Of a stretch of DNA of 64,000 bases, positions 56,482 to 64,000 are shown piece after piece. Every line of letters begins with the position of its first letter. Within the stretch, counting starts at the first letter, position 1. Source of the DNA: Brevibacterium sediminis (GTDB taxonomy: Bacteria > Actinomycetota > Actinomycetes > Actinomycetales > Brevibacteriaceae); the NCBI RefSeq assembly GCF_013623905.1, contig NZ_JABKDD010000007.1, forward strand, positions 97,392 through 161,391, written 5' to 3'. The position numbers and the translations under genes are program-made. The notes below the pieces were generated by a model, which saw only the letters and a list, made by a program, of their open reading frames with translations, did not search any database and was not told the origin of the DNA.

Positions 56482-56650
56482 ATTGTGCGCGTCTCAGTGG
56501 GCGAGATGCAAGTTCGCATTGCGATACGGGCGAGTAGATTTCGAATACGCACTCACTCCAGTGCGCACATCGCAGTTCATCGACGCGGTCGTACCTCGGC
56601 CCGTCAGGTCTACATCGGGTGCAGAGATCCCTGCACCGGCGGGAGGAACC
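56482..56650. promoter_or_regulatory. Divergent control region, IclR regulator and leuCD
   Basis: The interval holds the minus-strand -10 of the regulator (56487-56482), an 11-base palindrome TCGCATTGCGA (56514-56524) as a possible IclR-type operator, and the leuC ribosome site GGGAGGAACC (56641-56650). A leuC promoter is not clear to me. I looked for a leucine leader peptide here and found none. Confidence 0.45.
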
Positions 56651-58135
56651 ATGCCACGCACATTGGCCGAGAAGGTCTGGGCCGATCACGTCGTCTCACG
56701 AGGTGTTGACGGTGCGCCGGACCTTATCTACATCGACCTCCACCTCGTCCACGAGGTGACCAGCCCGCAGGCCTTCGACGGACTCCGACTCGCCGGGCGC
56801 CCAGTGCGCCGCCCCGACCTCACCATCGCCACCGAGGACCACAACACCCCGACGTGGGACATCGACAAGCCGATCGCCGAACCGACCTCGGCCACGCAGA
56901 TCAACACCCTGCGCAAGAACGCCGAGGAATTCGGCATCCGCCTGCACAGCCTCGGCGACGCCGACCAGGGAATCGTCCACGTCGTGGGACCGCAGCTGGG
57001 TCTGACCCAGCCGGGCACCACCGTCGTCTGCGGCGACTCGCACACCTCCACCCACGGCGCCTTCGGAGCGCTCGCCTTCGGCATCGGCACCTCCGAGGTC
57101 GAACACGTGCTCGCCACGCAGACGCTGAGCCTCAAGCCCTTCAAGACGATGTCGATCACCGTCGACGGCGACCTGCCCGAAGGCTCGAGCGCCAAGGACA
57201 TCATCCTCGCCATCATCGCGAAGATCGGCACCGGCGGGGGGCAGGGCTACGTGCTCGAATACCGCGGCTCGGCCATCCGCCAGCTGTCGATGGAAGCCCG
57301 GATGACGATCTGCAATATGTCGATCGAAGCCGGCGCCCGCGCCGGAATGGTCGCCCCCGACGAGACGACCTTCGAATACGTCAAGGGCCGTCCCCACGCC
57401 CCCGAAGGCGAAGACTGGGACGCGGCCGTCGAGTACTGGAAGACCCTCTACACCGACGAAGGCGCGGAATTCGACGCCGAGGTGGTCCTCAAGGCCGAAG
57501 ACATCGAACCCTTCGTCACCTGGGGAACGAACCCCGGCCAGGGCCTGCCGCTGTCGGCGAGCGTGCCCAGCCCCGACGACTTCACCGACGAGAACGACAA
57601 AGCCGCAGCCGCCAATGCGCTGGCCTATATGGGCCTGACCCCGGGTACGCCGCTGCGCGAGATCGACGTCGACACCGTCTTCCTCGGGTCCTGCACGAAC
57701 TCCCGGATCGAAGATCTCCGGGCCGCCGCCGAGGTGGTCCGCGGCCGCAAGAAGGCCGACAACGTCCGCTTCATGGTCGTTCCCGGCTCCGCGAAGGTCC
57801 GACTCCAGGCCGAAGAAGAGGGCCTCGACGTCATCTTCAAGGACTTCGGCGGCGAATGGCGCTTCGCCGGCTGCTCGATGTGCTTAGGGATGAACCCGGA
57901 CCAGCTGGCCGAAGGCGAACGCTGCGCCTCGACCTCGAACCGCAACTTCGAAGGCCGCCAGGGCAAGGGCGGGCGCACCCACCTCGTCTCACCGCTCGTG
58001 GCCGCGGCCACCGCGGTGCGCGGCACGCTGTCCTCACCGGGCGATGTCGCCGACCTGCCGCGGGATGCCGAACCCGTGGAATGGGCCGACAACCGCCTGT
58101 CCCTCAACCTGACACCCGTCTCGGCGAACGACTGA
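56651..58135 (+). CDS. leuC: 3-isopropylmalate dehydratase, large subunit
   Basis: A 494-residue aconitase-family subunit that with LeuD isomerises 2- to 3-isopropylmalate. Iron-sulfur cluster cysteines appear in [14 protein letters not shown] and [14 protein letters not shown]. Substrate and fold blocks are [21 protein letters not shown] and [12 protein letters not shown]. The ATG at 56651 has GGGAGGAACC; an open frame runs upstream to 56483 but is not conserved. leuD follows 16 bases after the stop. Confidence 0.96.
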   Translation: MPRTLAEKVWADHVVSRGVDGAPDLIYIDLHLVHEVTSPQAFDGLRLAGRPVRRPDLTIATEDHNTPTWDIDKPIAEPTSATQINTLRKNAEEFGIRLHSLGDADQGIVHVVGPQLGLTQPGTTVVCGDSHTSTHGAFGALAFGIGTSEVEHVLATQTLSLKPFKTMSITVDGDLPEGSSAKDIILAIIAKIGTGGGQGYVLEYRGSAIRQLSMEARMTICNMSIEAGARAGMVAPDETTFEYVKGRPHAPEGEDWDAAVEYWKTLYTDEGAEFDAEVVLKAEDIEPFVTWGTNPGQGLPLSASVPSPDDFTDENDKAAAANALAYMGLTPGTPLREIDVDTVFLGSCTNSRIEDLRAAAEVVRGRKKADNVRFMVVPGSAKVRLQAEEEGLDVIFKDFGGEWRFAGCSMCLGMNPDQLAEGERCASTSNRNFEGRQGKGGRTHLVSPLVAAATAVRGTLSSPGDVADLPRDAEPVEWADNRLSLNLTPVSAND

Positions 58136-58151
58136 CAAAGGAGGACGAGCC

Positions 58152-58751
58152 ATGGAAGCTTTCACCACCCACACCGGCATCGGCGTTCCTCTGCGCCGAT
58201 CCAATATCGACACCGACCAGATCATTCCCGCGAAGTTCCTCAAGCGGGTCACCCGCACCGGCTTCGAGGACGCCCTGTTCTACCGGTGGCGGACCAACGA
58301 CGATTTCGTCCTCAACGACCCCGACTTCGCATCCGGCTCCGTCCTCGTCGCCGGCCCCGACTTCGGCACCGGCTCCTCCCGCGAGCACGCCGTCTGGGCG
58401 CTCAAGGACTATGGCTTCCGCGTCGTCCTGTCCTCCCGCTTCGGCGATATCTTCCGCGGCAACTCCGGCAAAGAGGGCCTGCTGGCCGCCCAGCTCGAAC
58501 AGGCCGATATCGAACTGATCTGGAAGATCCTCGAGAACCATCCCGGCACCTCGATCACCGTCGACCTGAACGAGAAGACCGTGACGTGCGACACCGTCAC
58601 TGTGTCCTTCCAGATCGACGACTACACGCGCTGGCGCCTGCTCGAAGGCCACGACGACATCAGCCTCACCCTGGCCAAGGAAGACGATATCGTCGCCTAC
58701 GAATCCTCCCGCTTCGCCTTCAAGCCGACGACCCTGCCCGCCAAGGTCTGA
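58152..58751 (+). CDS. leuD: 3-isopropylmalate dehydratase, small subunit
   Basis: A 199-residue swivel subunit, partner of LeuC. Conserved blocks are [33 protein letters not shown] and [18 protein letters not shown]. The ribosome site AAAGGAGGA lies 16 bases after leuC, so the two form one operon. A long hairpin at 58790 ends it. Confidence 0.96.
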   Translation: MEAFTTHTGIGVPLRRSNIDTDQIIPAKFLKRVTRTGFEDALFYRWRTNDDFVLNDPDFASGSVLVAGPDFGTGSSREHAVWALKDYGFRVVLSSRFGDIFRGNSGKEGLLAAQLEQADIELIWKILENHPGTSITVDLNEKTVTCDTVTVSFQIDDYTRWRLLEGHDDISLTLAKEDDIVAYESSRFAFKPTTLPAKV

Positions 58752-58789
58752 CCCTCACCTAAGCCGGCCCACCCGTATCGTTTCCACCC

Positions 58790-58843
58790 CGCCGAGGATG
58801 CCCACCGTCACACGTCCGGACGTGACGGTGGGCATCCTCGGCG
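58790..58843. terminator. Long hairpin between leuD and murA
   Basis: Perfect 22-base arms (58790-58811 and 58822-58843) enclose ten bases that themselves contain GTCCGGAC. Each arm end carries CGCCGAGG, part of the dispersed motif. No T-run follows on the plus strand. Confidence 0.75.
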
Positions 58844-58957
58844 AATCGGTGGGATACCGTCGGCTGGGTTAGTCTAGGACGGTGCCCGCGGCAATCGTGG
58901 GGCACCGTCTCCGGGTGGCATCCCGCCCGGATCCGATCATCGGAATCAGGGAGGAAC

Positions 58958-60274
58958 ATGCTCGAAGTACGTGGGGGAAATCCGCTGGACGGCACCGTCC
59001 GAGTCCGCGGCGCCAAGAACCTGGTGCCCAAGGCGATGGTGGCCTCTCTGCTCGGTGAGACCCCGTCCGTGCTGCGCGGCGTGCCCAACATCCGCGATGT
59101 CGAGATCGTCACCGGACTCCTTGAACTCCACGGAGTCCGCGTCACCTCCGGCCCCGACGGGGACCAGCCTGACGGCGAACTCCACCTCGACCCGGCCGAT
59201 GTGGCTCAGGGCTCCATCGTCGACATCGACGCCCACGCCGGATCCTCCCGCATCCCGATCCTCTTCTGCGGACCTCTCCTGCACAGCCTCGGTCAGGCGT
59301 TCATCCCCGACCTCGGCGGCTGCCATATCGGCGACCGCCCCATCAACTTCCACCTCGATGTGCTCCGCAAGTTCGGAGCCGAGGTCGACAAGACCCCCGG
59401 CGGCATCATGCTCAAGGCGCACAGCCGCCTGCAGGGCACCAAGGTCGAACTGCCCTACCCCTCCGTCGGTGCCACGGAACAGGTGCTGCTGACCGCGGTC
59501 CGCGCCGAAGGCGTGACCGAGCTGCGGGGCGCGGCCATCGAACCGGAGATCATGGATCTCATCGCGCTGCTGCAGAAGATGGGCGCGATCATCACCGTCG
59601 ACACCGACCGCGTGGTGCGCATCGAAGGCGTCGACACCCTCCGCGGGTTCATCCACCGCGCCCTGCCCGACCGCAACGAGACCGCGTCCTGGGCCTCGGC
59701 GGCACTGGCCACCGGCGGAGACATCTTCGTCGAAGGCGCCAGCCAGCCGGAGCTCATCACGTTCCTCAACGTCTTCCGCAAGATCGGCGGAGAATTCGAT
59801 GTGCAGGAGAACGGCATCCGCTTCCGCCACCCCGGCGGCAAACTCCGATCCTTTGCGCTGGAAACCGACGTCCACCCCGGCTTCATGACCGACTGGCAGC
59901 AGCCGTTGGTCGTCGCGATGACTCAGGCCGAAGGTCTGTCGATCATCCACGAGACCGTGTATGAGAACCGCTTCGGCTTCACCGACGCCCTGCGCGATAT
60001 GGGTGCGCAGATCCAGCTCTACCGCGAATGTCTCGGCGGCACTCCCTGCCGCTTCGGACGACGGAACTACCAACACTCGGCCGTGATCTCCGGACCCACC
60101 GACCTCAAGGGCACCCGCATCGACGTTCCCGATCTGCGCGGCGGCTTCAGCCACCTCATCGCCGCATTGGCTGCCCAGGGTGCGAGCGAAGTCCACGGTA
60201 TCGAACTCATCAACCGCGGCTACGAGAACTTCCTCGACAAACTCACCGGACTCGGTGCCGAGGTCTCCGCATGA
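58958..60274 (+). CDS. murA: UDP-N-acetylglucosamine 1-carboxyvinyltransferase
   Basis: A 438-residue enzyme for the first committed step of peptidoglycan synthesis, transfer of enolpyruvate to UDP-GlcNAc. The substrate Lys lies in RGAKNLVPKAM. The active-site Cys, target of fosfomycin in this family, is present in DLGGCHIGDRPINF (about residue 122). The C-terminal PDLRGGFSHLIAALAAQG is typical. The ATG has GGGAGGAAC. plsC overlaps the stop as ATGA. Confidence 0.95.
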   Translation: MLEVRGGNPLDGTVRVRGAKNLVPKAMVASLLGETPSVLRGVPNIRDVEIVTGLLELHGVRVTSGPDGDQPDGELHLDPADVAQGSIVDIDAHAGSSRIPILFCGPLLHSLGQAFIPDLGGCHIGDRPINFHLDVLRKFGAEVDKTPGGIMLKAHSRLQGTKVELPYPSVGATEQVLLTAVRAEGVTELRGAAIEPEIMDLIALLQKMGAIITVDTDRVVRIEGVDTLRGFIHRALPDRNETASWASAALATGGDIFVEGASQPELITFLNVFRKIGGEFDVQENGIRFRHPGGKLRSFALETDVHPGFMTDWQQPLVVAMTQAEGLSIIHETVYENRFGFTDALRDMGAQIQLYRECLGGTPCRFGRRNYQHSAVISGPTDLKGTRIDVPDLRGGFSHLIAALAAQGASEVHGIELINRGYENFLDKLTGLGAEVSA

Positions 60275-61038
60275 GCGCCGACATCGAACCGGACGCGAAC
60301 GACCACGATCTCGTCTCCTTCGATCCCGCCTCGGTGCGGTCCCAGAACCGGGCCGGCACCGTCGCCGCCACAGCGGCCTTCGGGCTCATGCGCACGGCCA
60401 CGAAGATGAGCGTGCGGGGAGTCGAGCACCTGCCGCCGGCCGGCACGGGCATCATCGCCGCCGCCTACCATGCCAACCATCTCGACCCGATCCTCGTGGG
60501 GCTGGCGCTGAAGCGCAACGGTCGGATGCCGCACTTCCTCGCGAAGTCGACGCTGTTCACCGGGGTGCTCGGCAAGATCCTCAAGACCATCGGGCAGATC
60601 CCGGTGCTGCGCGCCTCGGCCTCGGCCGGGGACTCCCTCGAATATGCGAAGGACGCCCTGGCGAACGGCCAGACCGTCGTCATCTACCCCGAGGGCACGC
60701 TGACGAAGGACCCGGAGCTGTGGCCCCAGCACTTCAAGACCGGCACTGCCCGGCTGGCGCTGGAGACCGGAGCCCCGATCATCCCCGTCGCTCACTGGGG
60801 ACTGGACACGGTCTACCCGCGTGGGCAGAAGAAGGTCCGCTTCCGCCCCTTCAGCCATGACTCCGTCGTGGCCTTCGGTCCCGCCATCGACTATTCGGAT
60901 CTGTGGGATCACCGGGCTGAGAAGAAGACGATGGGAGACCTCTCCCAGCGTGTGAAGAACACCGTGGCGGCGATGGTGGCCGAACTGTCCGAACGCGAAC
61001 TGCCGCAGCGTTTCACAGCGAAGGAGACTGGCGAATGA
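60271..61038 (+). CDS. plsC: 1-acyl-sn-glycerol-3-phosphate acyltransferase
   Basis: A 255-residue membrane-associated acyltransferase making phosphatidic acid. The catalytic NHLDP appears in AAYHANHLDPILVG and the substrate motif in VVIYPEGTLTKDPE. The start overlaps the murA stop (ATGA) and its own stop overlaps gpsA (ATGA), a tight murA-plsC-gpsA run linking wall and phospholipid synthesis. Confidence 0.93.
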   Translation: MSADIEPDANDHDLVSFDPASVRSQNRAGTVAATAAFGLMRTATKMSVRGVEHLPPAGTGIIAAAYHANHLDPILVGLALKRNGRMPHFLAKSTLFTGVLGKILKTIGQIPVLRASASAGDSLEYAKDALANGQTVVIYPEGTLTKDPELWPQHFKTGTARLALETGAPIIPVAHWGLDTVYPRGQKKVRFRPFSHDSVVAFGPAIDYSDLWDHRAEKKTMGDLSQRVKNTVAAMVAELSERELPQRFTAKETGE

Positions 61039-62048
61039 GCGTCGACAAGATCACCGTCCTCGGAGCCGGATCGTGGGGAACCACCTACGCCGCGGTCATC
61101 GCCGACGCCGGATTCCCCGTCACCCTGTGGGCCCGCCGTCCCGAGGTCGCCGAAGAGATCAACTCCACGCACACCAACGAGCGCTACCTGGGCGAGCGAC
61201 TCCTGCCCGAGGGGCTGAGTGCGACCGCTGACGATATCGCCGCGGTCACCGACGCCGAGGTCATCGTCCTCGCCGTGCCCGCCCAGACCCTGCGGGAGAA
61301 CCTCACCCGGTGGAAGCCGCATCTGCGTGAGGGTGTGAAGCTCGTGAGCCTGATGAAGGGCATCGAAGTCGACACCGGCAAACGCATGTCCGAGGTCATC
61401 GCCGAGGTCGCCGAGGTCGCCGAATCCCAGATCGCCGTCGTCTCCGGACCCAATCTGGCGCGTGAGATCGCCGACCGGCAGCCCACCGCCACCGTCGTCG
61501 CGTCCTCCGAGATCACCACCGCCGAGGTGGTCGCAGAGATCAGCGCGAACACGTACTTCCGCCCGTATACGAACACCGACGTCGTCGGCGTCGAGATCGG
61601 CGGTGCGATCAAGAACATCATCGCCCTGTCCGTGGGCATCGCCGACGGACAGAAGCTCGGCGACAACTCGAAGGCGTCGATCATCACCCGCGGGCTCGCC
61701 GAAACCTCTCGCCTGGCCGCGGCCATGGGTGCCGAGGCGCACACCCTGTCCGGACTCGCCGGGCTCGGCGACCTCGTGGCCACCTGCGCCTCGCCCCTGT
61801 CGCGCAATCGCACCTTCGGGCGCCACCTCGGTGAGGGGATGAGCCTCGAGGACGTCATCGCCCACACCTCACAGACGGCCGAAGGCGTGAAATCCGCTCC
61901 CGCCGTCCTCGCCCTGGGTCGACGCAACGGCGTCGACCTGCCCATCACCGAGGCGGTCTGTGCGGTGCTCAGCGGAAAACTGCAGGTTGACGAACTCGCC
62001 GGATTGCTGTTGTCTCGGAAGCGTAAGCACGAAGGACCACCCGCCTGA
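61035..62048 (+). CDS. gpsA: Glycerol-3-phosphate dehydrogenase [NAD(P)+]
   Basis: A 337-residue dehydrogenase producing glycerol-3-phosphate for phospholipids. The cofactor motif is VLGAGSWGTTYAAVIA. The catalytic Lys lies in IGGAIKNIIALSVG. Other blocks are VSGPNLAREIA and GLAGLGDLVATCASPLSRNR. The ATG overlaps the plsC stop. The length is normal. Confidence 0.96.
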   Translation: MSVDKITVLGAGSWGTTYAAVIADAGFPVTLWARRPEVAEEINSTHTNERYLGERLLPEGLSATADDIAAVTDAEVIVLAVPAQTLRENLTRWKPHLREGVKLVSLMKGIEVDTGKRMSEVIAEVAEVAESQIAVVSGPNLAREIADRQPTATVVASSEITTAEVVAEISANTYFRPYTNTDVVGVEIGGAIKNIIALSVGIADGQKLGDNSKASIITRGLAETSRLAAAMGAEAHTLSGLAGLGDLVATCASPLSRNRTFGRHLGEGMSLEDVIAHTSQTAEGVKSAPAVLALGRRNGVDLPITEAVCAVLSGKLQVDELAGLLLSRKRKHEGPPA

Positions 62049-62092
62049 TTCACACCGAGTCTCAGGCACCCGCTGGAAAACTAGGAGCACAA

Positions 62093-62626
62093 ATGAGCGC
62101 CAACTCACCGTTCTTCAACCTTCCCGAACTTCCCACCTTCACGCTGACGAGCACCGACATCGAAGACGGTGGGGTGCTCACCGGCCCCCAGCTCTCCGGC
62201 GCCATGGGCGTGCCCGGCGGTGAGGACGTCTCGCCGCAGCTGTCCTGGTCTGGGTTCCCCGAAGAGACCAAGGCCTTCGCCGTGACCTGCTACGACCCCG
62301 ACGCTCCCACCGGCTCGGGCTTCTGGCACTGGGTCGTCACGGACCTCGACGCCTCGGTGACGAGCTTGGAGGCCAACGCCGGTGACCCGGCCGCCGACCT
62401 CCTGCCCAGCGGTGCCGTGACCCTGCGCAACGACGCCGGCGAACCCCGCTTCGTCGGTGCCGCCCCGCCGGAGGGCCACGGACCGCACCGCTATTTCTTC
62501 ATCGTCACCGCTCTGGCCGAACCGCTGGGCATCGACGAATCCGCAACACCTGCCTTCGCCGGCTTCAACATGTTCTTCAAGGGCATCGGCCGGGCGTGGC
62601 TGGAATGCACGTACGAGGCCAAGTGA
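62093..62626 (+). CDS. PEBP / YbhB-YbcL family protein
   Basis: A 177-residue phosphatidylethanolamine-binding-protein-like protein. The family blocks are SPQLSWSGFPEETKAFAVTC, the ligand-site DPDAPTGSGFWHWVV, and GPHRYFFIVTAL near the end. There is no signal peptide. Members bind small anionic ligands, and bacterial roles are unclear. It sits between gpsA and ddl, 44 bases after gpsA, with AGGAGC before the ATG. Confidence 0.9.
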   Translation: MSANSPFFNLPELPTFTLTSTDIEDGGVLTGPQLSGAMGVPGGEDVSPQLSWSGFPEETKAFAVTCYDPDAPTGSGFWHWVVTDLDASVTSLEANAGDPAADLLPSGAVTLRNDAGEPRFVGAAPPEGHGPHRYFFIVTALAEPLGIDESATPAFAGFNMFFKGIGRAWLECTYEAK

Positions 62627-62718
62627 GCTAAAGTCTTTCAGTCCGCGCACACCTGACCCGCTGTGCGCACCCGTGTCCGGTCCGAGTGCACGGGAGTACC
62701 ACTTCAGCAAGGAAACTC

Positions 62719-63834
62719 ATGGCAGACAACGATCACCGGCCCCTTGTCGCAGTCCTCTTCGGAGGCCGTTCGAGCGAGCACTCCGTTAGCTGCGTCACCG
62801 CGGCCGGGGTGATCGGTGCCATCGACGCCGATGCCTTCGACGTACTGCCGATCGGCATCACGAAGACCGGTGTGTGGCGGGTCGTCGACGACTGGGCGAG
62901 CATGCGCTTCGACCCGCAAGCCATGCCCGAGGTCACGGACAATGGGACCGAGGTGATTCCTCCGGTCTCTGCCGACGGGTCACCGCTGCTGCACCGCGAT
63001 GCCGAGGGCAATTACACCGAACTCGGTGCGGTCGACGTATTCTTCCCACTCCTGCACGGCCGCTTCGGTGAGGACGGAACACTGCAGGGACTGTTCGAAC
63101 TCAGCGACACCGCGTTCGTCGGCTCCGGAGTGTTCTCCTCCGCCGCGAGCATGGACAAGCACTATACGAAGTCACTCATGGCCCACGCCGGAGTCCCCAC
63201 CTGCCCGTGGGAGCTCGTGACCGAGACGATGTGGGCCGCAGACCGCGCGGAGGCGGAGAGGCGAGTGGCCGCGCTCGGCCTGCCCGTGTTCGTCAAACCC
63301 GCCCGTGCCGGATCGTCCATGGGAGTCAGCCGGGTCGCCGAGGCGGCCGACCTCGAAGCCGCCCTGCTCGGTGCCTTCGAACACGACTCCAAGGTCATCG
63401 TCGAACCCGAGGTCAGCGGTCGTGAGGTCGAATGCGCCGTGCTCGGTTCCGTCTATGACACGGAGCTGCGAGTCTCCTCTCCCGGAGAGATCCGGGTGAG
63501 CGGCGACCACTCCTTCTACGATTTCGACGCCAAGTACCTCGACCTCGCCGCCGCAGAGGTCACCTGTCCGGCCGATCTCGACGAGACGGTGACCACCCGG
63601 GTTCAGGAGTTGGCCGCCTCGGTGTTCCGTCTCTTCGACTGCACCGGTCTGGCCCGCGTCGACACCTTCGTCACGGACACCGGCGAGGTCGTCATCAACG
63701 AACTCAACACCCTTCCCGGGTTCACTCCCACCTCGGCGTACCCGTTCATGTGGGCGCAGTCGGGACTCGAATACTCCGAACTCATCGGCGAACTCATCTC
63801 GATCGCCCTGATCGACCACGCCCGCGCGAAGTAG
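62719..63834 (+). CDS. ddl: D-alanine--D-alanine ligase
   Basis: A 371-residue ATP-grasp enzyme making the D-Ala-D-Ala dipeptide for peptidoglycan. Seen are VAVLFGGRSSEHSVSC at the start, FPLLHGRFGEDGTLQG, SMDKHYTKSLMAHAG, FVKPARAGSSMGVSR and the C-terminal metal site VVINELNTLPGFTPTSAYP. The Tyr/Phe determinant that separates D-Ala from D-Lac ligases was not assigned. The ATG at 62719 has AGCAAGGAA upstream; an in-frame start at 62686 is less likely. Confidence 0.95.
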   Translation: MADNDHRPLVAVLFGGRSSEHSVSCVTAAGVIGAIDADAFDVLPIGITKTGVWRVVDDWASMRFDPQAMPEVTDNGTEVIPPVSADGSPLLHRDAEGNYTELGAVDVFFPLLHGRFGEDGTLQGLFELSDTAFVGSGVFSSAASMDKHYTKSLMAHAGVPTCPWELVTETMWAADRAEAERRVAALGLPVFVKPARAGSSMGVSRVAEAADLEAALLGAFEHDSKVIVEPEVSGREVECAVLGSVYDTELRVSSPGEIRVSGDHSFYDFDAKYLDLAAAEVTCPADLDETVTTRVQELAASVFRLFDCTGLARVDTFVTDTGEVVINELNTLPGFTPTSAYPFMWAQSGLEYSELIGELISIALIDHARAK

Positions 63835-63897
63835 AAGCGGACGCCGTGGAGCAATCGCGTCTTCGGTGGGCGCTCTAGCTGTACTTCCCCGACACGT

Positions 63898-64000
63898 TGT
63901 GAACGGTAGTTGAAACACAACGAAGACCTCCGATACCGATATGGGTAACCACACTCATGATCGAGTCCCGGAGGTCTTCATGACACACCGTAACGCACCA
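63898..64000 (+). mobile_element. Left end of an IS481-like insertion sequence (cut by window edge)
   Basis: The stretch from about 63898 (TGTGAACGGTAGTTGAAACA) resembles an IS481-type terminal inverted repeat, and a transposase start follows. GAAGACCTCCG (63922-63932) and CGGAGGTCTTC (63969-63979) form an 11-base stem whose 3' arm holds the ribosome site GGAGG. The outer boundary may be a few bases to the left. The other end and the target duplication are outside the window. Confidence 0.7.
63980..64000 (+). CDS. IS481-family transposase, first seven codons
   Basis: ATG at 63980 gives MTHRNAP, the usual N-terminus of IS481-family transposases (a DDE recombinase with N-terminal helix-turn-helix). 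GGAGG lies five bases upstream. Only seven codons are inside the window, so whether the gene is intact cannot be judged. Confidence 0.65.

Noticed and set aside
56475..56650. Possible leucine leader peptide upstream of leuC
   Set aside because: No short frame with a run of Leu codons followed by a terminator was found; the frame from the ATG near 56506 is Arg/His-rich and runs on into leuC.

Overview
The window reads as a chromosomal segment of a high-GC actinobacterium, most likely Brevibacterium or a close relative in the Micrococcales. The grounds are GC-rich codon use, frequent GTG and TTG starts, many start codons placed only 6-7 bases after a TANNNT -10 box (leaderless mRNAs), and an actinobacterial gene order (ilvBNC, serA, leuB, ilvE, gltX, two tRNAs, an IclR regulator, leuCD, murA, plsC, gpsA, ddl). 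The genus is an inference from gene content. There is no prophage and no CRISPR array; the only mobile element is the left end of an IS481-like insertion sequence at the right edge.

Layout. 1-5.1 kb: start of apt, an isoaspartyl methyltransferase, a small membrane protein and a two-gene heterodimeric ABC exporter. 5.2-9.2 kb: ilvBNC, preceded by a leader peptide rich in Leu/Val/Ile codons and an attenuator. 9.2-14.9 kb: a dipeptide/oligopeptide ABC importer on the minus strand. 15-22.4 kb: an Eis-like acetyltransferase, serA, a PAP2 phosphatase with a CitE-like lyase, leuB and ilvE. 22.4-32.8 kb: mixed metabolism (MFS permease, DUF222/HNH protein with tandem repeats, GNAT, S9 peptidase, lipoate ligase, peptidase E, thyX, a maltokinase-cap-like protein, HIT). 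32.9-41.7 kb: alcohol dehydrogenase, a conserved actinobacterial protein, HrpB helicase, FAH-family hydrolase, gltX and a prolyl aminopeptidase.

41.9-42.1 kb carries tRNA-Gln(CUG) and tRNA-Glu(CUC). Between these and the leu genes lies a sugar block (42.2-55.7 kb): a DUF4282 protein, galM, galT-galK, an alpha/beta-hydrolase-fold protein without its catalytic Ser and His, a sodium:solute symporter, a four-gene sugar ABC importer of the galactofuranose (YtfQRT-YjfF) layout and a DeoR regulator. An identical 12-base AT-rich element in the galT and importer promoters suggests one regulon. 55.7-64 kb: an IclR (NdgR/LtbR-type) regulator divergent from leuCD, then murA, plsC-gpsA, a PEBP protein, ddl and the IS end.

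Together the amino-acid genes cover the common branched-chain steps (IlvBN, IlvC, IlvE), the leucine arm (LeuB, LeuCD) and serine (SerA). The sugar block can import a galactose-type sugar and feed it through mutarotase, galactokinase and uridylyltransferase. I see no clear-cut new defence or biosynthetic system. The most interesting signals are regulatory or structural: pervasive leaderless promoters, the ilv attenuator, a dispersed CGCCGAGGCGG motif, the shared gal/ABC promoter element, long hairpins without T-tracts, and a few proteins with lost or rearranged parts.
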